NCBI GenBank assembly: GCA_016183885.1
Contig: JACPDS010000222.1
Coordinates: forward strand, 1-7,177
From: Armatimonadota bacterium
GTDB taxonomy: Bacteria; Vulcanimicrobiota; JACPDS01
DNA length: 7,177 nucleotides
Direction: 5' to 3'
The position numbers and the translations under genes are program-made. The notes beneath the pieces are model-generated. The model ran no database searches and was not told the DNA's origin. It saw nothing but the letters and a program-made list of their open reading frames with translations. Positions 4,756-7,177 of this stretch are shown piece by piece. The number at the start of each line of letters is the position of its first letter. Position 1 is the first letter of the stretch.

Positions 4756-7177
4756 ATGCACTTAGGAATTGATATCGGTTCTGTAAGCGTAAAATTGGTT
4801 TTAATTAATAAAAATTTAATTATTTTAAAATCTTTTTATCTTCCTCATCAAGGCCAGCCTTATTTAACCGCTTTTAACTTATTAAAAGAATTAAATCAAG
4901 AATTTATTTTATCAGAAATTAAATCAACTGTTGTTACAGGAAGCGGAGGAGAACTTTTTAGTCAAATTTTAAAATTGCCTAAAATTAATGAAATAATTGC
5001 CCAAGCTATATCGTCTAATTTTTTATATCCTCAAGTAAAAACTATTATTGAAATCGGCGGAGAAGATTCTAAATTAATTATCTTAGAAGATTCTAAAGGA
5101 GAATCAAATATTCAAGATTTTGCCTCAAATAGCATCTGCGCCGCCGGCACAGGGTCGTTTTTAACAGAACAAGCTAAGCGCTTTGGAATCACAATCGAAG
5201 AATTTTCTCGTCTTGCAACAGCTTCTTTGAACCCTCCCAGAATTGCCGGGCGCTGCAGTGTTTTTGCTAAATCTGATATGATTCACCTTCAACAAAAAGC
5301 TACTCCATTAGAAGATATTATCGCGGGCCTTTGTTATGCTTTAGCGCGCAATTTTATCTCCACAATAGCTAAAGGCAAAAAAATTACCTCTCCAATTGCT
5401 TTTCAGGGAGGAGTAGCCGGAAATCAAGGTATAGTTAAAGCTTTTATAGATTTACTTAATATTTCCAAAGAAAATTTAATTATTTCAAAATATCACGCTC
5501 TAACTGGAGCATTAGGATGCGCCTTAGAATCTTTAAAAACTAAAAAAGAAAATTTTCTTGAGCTAAAAAAGTTAGAAGAATATTTAAAAGAACCGCCTCT
5601 TGAACATTCTTCTTTTCTTTCGCCTTTAAATGAATATAACCGGACATCTATTTCTTTTCATCATCCTGAGATTAGCCCTAGAAATAAAATAAATGCTTAT
5701 TTAGGAGTGGATGTAGGCTCAATCAGCACTAATCTGGCAATTCTAGATGAAAATAAAAATTTACTTGCTAAACGTTATTTAATGACCGCGGGAAAACCGC
5801 TTGAAGCGGTAAAACAAGGTTTAAAAGAAATTGGAGAAGAGTTAAAAGATAAAATAGAAATTTGCGGGGTCTGCACTACCGGTTCAGGGCGTTATTTAAC
5901 CGCAGATTTTATCGGAGCCGATTTAATAAAAAATGAAATTACCGCTCAAGCTAAAGCCTCCGTGGAAATCGACCCTGAAACAGATACTATTTTTGAAATC
6001 GGAGGACAAGACTCTAAATACATCTCTTTGGAAAATGGAGTAATTATAGATTTTGAAATGAATAAAGCCTGCGCCGCCGGCACAGGGTCGTTTTTAGAGG
6101 AACAAGCTGAAAAATTAGGAGTTAATATTAAAGAAAATTTTTCAAAGCTTGCTTTTCAATCTAACTGCCCGACTTGTATGGGGGAACGCTGCACAGTCTT
6201 TATTGAATCAGATATAAATTATCACAAGTTAAAAGGAATAGCTAAAGAAAATTTAACCGCCGGCTTAAGCTATTCTATCGCTTATAATTATTTAAATAAA
6301 GTTGTTGGGAATAGAAAAATCGGAGAAAGAATCTTTTTTCAAGGCGGCGTGGCTTTCAATAAAGCCGTAGTTTCAGCTTTTGAAAAAATCACGGCAAAAA
6401 AAATTAATATTCCTCCTCATCACGAAGTTACCGGAGCAATTGGATGCGCTCTTATGGCTAAAGAATATATGCAAGATAAAAAAAGTAAATTTAAAGGTTT
6501 TGATTTAGGAGAAAAAAAATATCAAATTAAATCTTTTCAATGTAAAAGTTGTCCAAATACCTGTAAAATTAATCAGGTAAATATTGAAAAAGAACAACCG
6601 CTTTTTTACGGCAGCCGCTGTGAAAAATATGAAAGGCGGAAAATTCAAAATAATCTTCCCGATTTATTTAAAGAAAAAGAAAAATTATTATGGTTAGAAG
6701 AAGATTTTAAATATATTTTAACTTTTGGCATCCCCAAAACTTTACATTTTTATGAATATTTTCCTTTTTGGTATAATTTATTTAAATATTTAGAAATAAA
6801 AACTGTCTTATCCGATAAAACCAACAAAGAAATTATTAATTCAGGGTTGGAAAATACTTTAGCGGAAAGTTGTTTTCCCGTTAAAGTAGCTCACGGCCAT
6901 TTTTTAAATTTAATCAAAAAAAAACCTGATTTTATCTTTATTCCAAGCATTATCAATCTGCCCAAAATGCATCCTAATTATAAAGAAAGCGTTCCCTGTC
7001 CTTACGTTCAAAGCATCCCTTATACTTTAAAAGCCGCATTTCACGAAAAATCAAAAGAAATTAAATTATTAACTCCCTTAATTGAATTTAATTATCCCGA
7101 AGAGATGTATAAAAATTTAAAAAATTTATTAAAAAAAATAAACCTTAATCCTAAAAAATTAAATAAAGCAATAAAAG
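4756..7177 (+). CDS. large CoA-substrate-specific activase: two BcrAD/BadFG (HgdC-like) ATPase modules plus DUF2229, 3' truncated by window end
   Basis: The frame is open from ATG 4756 to the window end (807 codons), so the gene is incomplete; the family is usually about 1400 residues. An in-frame TAA just before the ATG and an immediate LGIDIGS phosphate loop fix the start. Module 1 (residues 1 to about 265) has DIGSVS (5-10), EIGGEDSK (99-106), Cys128 in ICAAGTGSF, Cys167 in GRCSVFAKSDM, and QGGV (217-220). Module 2 (about 315-580) has DVGSIS (319-324), GGQDSK (416-421), Cys439, Cys479 in ERCTVFIESD, and QGGV (529-532). The cysteine pairs match those holding the bridging [4Fe-4S] cluster of the HgdC dimer (Cys127 and Cys166 in Acidaminococcus). 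A segment with Cys596, 599, 603 and 622 follows, then DUF2229 from about residue 656 (FGIPKTLHFYEYFPFW). HgdC-type proteins use ATP to push a low-potential electron into 2-hydroxyacyl-CoA dehydratases or benzoyl-CoA reductases; in this large form an HgdB-like part normally follows in the same chain. The real substrate is not known. It begins its own transcription unit, divergent from the TSUP gene. Confidence 0.92.
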   Translation, partial: MHLGIDIGSVSVKLVLINKNLIILKSFYLPHQGQPYLTAFNLLKELNQEFILSEIKSTVVTGSGGELFSQILKLPKINEIIAQAISSNFLYPQVKTIIEIGGEDSKLIILEDSKGESNIQDFASNSICAAGTGSFLTEQAKRFGITIEEFSRLATASLNPPRIAGRCSVFAKSDMIHLQQKATPLEDIIAGLCYALARNFISTIAKGKKITSPIAFQGGVAGNQGIVKAFIDLLNISKENLIISKYHALTGALGCALESLKTKKENFLELKKLEEYLKEPPLEHSSFLSPLNEYNRTSISFHHPEISPRNKINAYLGVDVGSISTNLAILDENKNLLAKRYLMTAGKPLEAVKQGLKEIGEELKDKIEICGVCTTGSGRYLTADFIGADLIKNEITAQAKASVEIDPETDTIFEIGGQDSKYISLENGVIIDFEMNKACAAGTGSFLEEQAEKLGVNIKENFSKLAFQSNCPTCMGERCTVFIESDINYHKLKGIAKENLTAGLSYSIAYNYLNKVVGNRKIGERIFFQGGVAFNKAVVSAFEKITAKKINIPPHHEVTGAIGCALMAKEYMQDKKSKFKGFDLGEKKYQIKSFQCKSCPNTCKINQVNIEKEQPLFYGSRCEKYERRKIQNNLPDLFKEKEKLLWLEEDFKYILTFGIPKTLHFYEYFPFWYNLFKYLEIKTVLSDKTNKEIINSGLENTLAESCFPVKVAHGHFLNLIKKKPDFIFIPSIINLPKMHPNYKESVPCPYVQSIPYTLKAAFHEKSKEIKLLTPLIEFNYPEEMYKNLKNLLKKINLNPKKLNKAIK
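5136..5163 (+). repeat. copy 1 of a 28-base exact repeat inside the activase
   Basis: This GC-rich stretch encodes the cluster-cysteine motif CAAGTGSFL of ATPase module 1 (Cys128 onward). It is identical base for base with 6069-6096 in module 2, 933 bases (311 codons) downstream. A further 9 identical bases (GAACAAGCT) follow after a 3-base difference in both copies. The surrounding parts of the two modules differ widely at the DNA level. Confidence 0.9.
6069..6096 (+). repeat. copy 2 of a 28-base exact repeat inside the activase
   Basis: This is the second copy of the repeat at 5136-5163, encoding the CAAGTGSFL motif around Cys439 of ATPase module 2. Every synonymous position is the same in both copies, including GCC-GCC-GGC codons and TCG, which are uncommon in this AT-rich gene. 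Confidence 0.9.

Noticed and set aside
4756..7177. Two separate HgdC-type activator genes joined by error or frameshift
   Set aside because: The frame is continuous with no stop, and the two-module plus DUF2229 layout is a known family architecture.

Overview
The window is AT-rich bacterial DNA (roughly 30% GC by eye, with TTA, AAA and ATT/ATA codons dominant) and is almost fully coding. It uses the standard code: TAA, TAG and TGA all end genes here. The gene content points to an anaerobe: a very large two-module ATPase of the 2-hydroxyacyl-CoA dehydratase activator family, a hydantoinase/dihydropyrimidinase, and a PLP enzyme of the so-called aluminium-resistance/methionine gamma-lyase family. 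None of the five start codons has a convincing Shine-Dalgarno sequence. That argues mildly against typical Clostridia or Halanaerobia and leaves an AT-rich candidate-phylum anaerobe (for example an Atribacterota-like lineage) as a possibility. I cannot fix the taxonomy from this sequence.

Left part (1-3858, + strand): a tightly packed run of four reading frames that looks like one operon. It begins with the last 28 codons of a gene whose end resembles a TRAM domain, as found at the C-terminus of MiaB/RimO-type tRNA or ribosomal-protein methylthiotransferases. Its TAA is followed immediately, in the same frame, by the ATG of a lactose/cellobiose-type PTS EIIC membrane protein. That gene overlaps the PLP enzyme by 26 bases, and the PLP enzyme overlaps the hydantoinase by ATGA. 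No EIIA or EIIB is present.

Middle (3855-4676, - strand): a TSUP (TauE/SafE-type) membrane permease that converges on the hydantoinase, with the two stop codons overlapping.

Right part (4756-7177, + strand): divergent from the permease across 79 bases lies the N-terminal ~807 codons of the large CoA-dehydratase-activase protein, cut by the window end. Two tandem ASKHA ATPase modules each carry the two cysteines expected to bridge a [4Fe-4S] cluster. They are followed by a cysteine-rich segment and a DUF2229 domain; the HgdB-like C-terminal part expected for this family would lie beyond the window.

No mobile element, CRISPR array, rRNA or tRNA gene was seen, and no non-coding gap exceeds 79 bases. 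The best candidates for something new are the EIIC/PLP-lyase/hydantoinase operon with no sugar-PTS partners, the same-frame TAA-ATG junction at its left edge, and the duplicated GC-rich segment in the activase.
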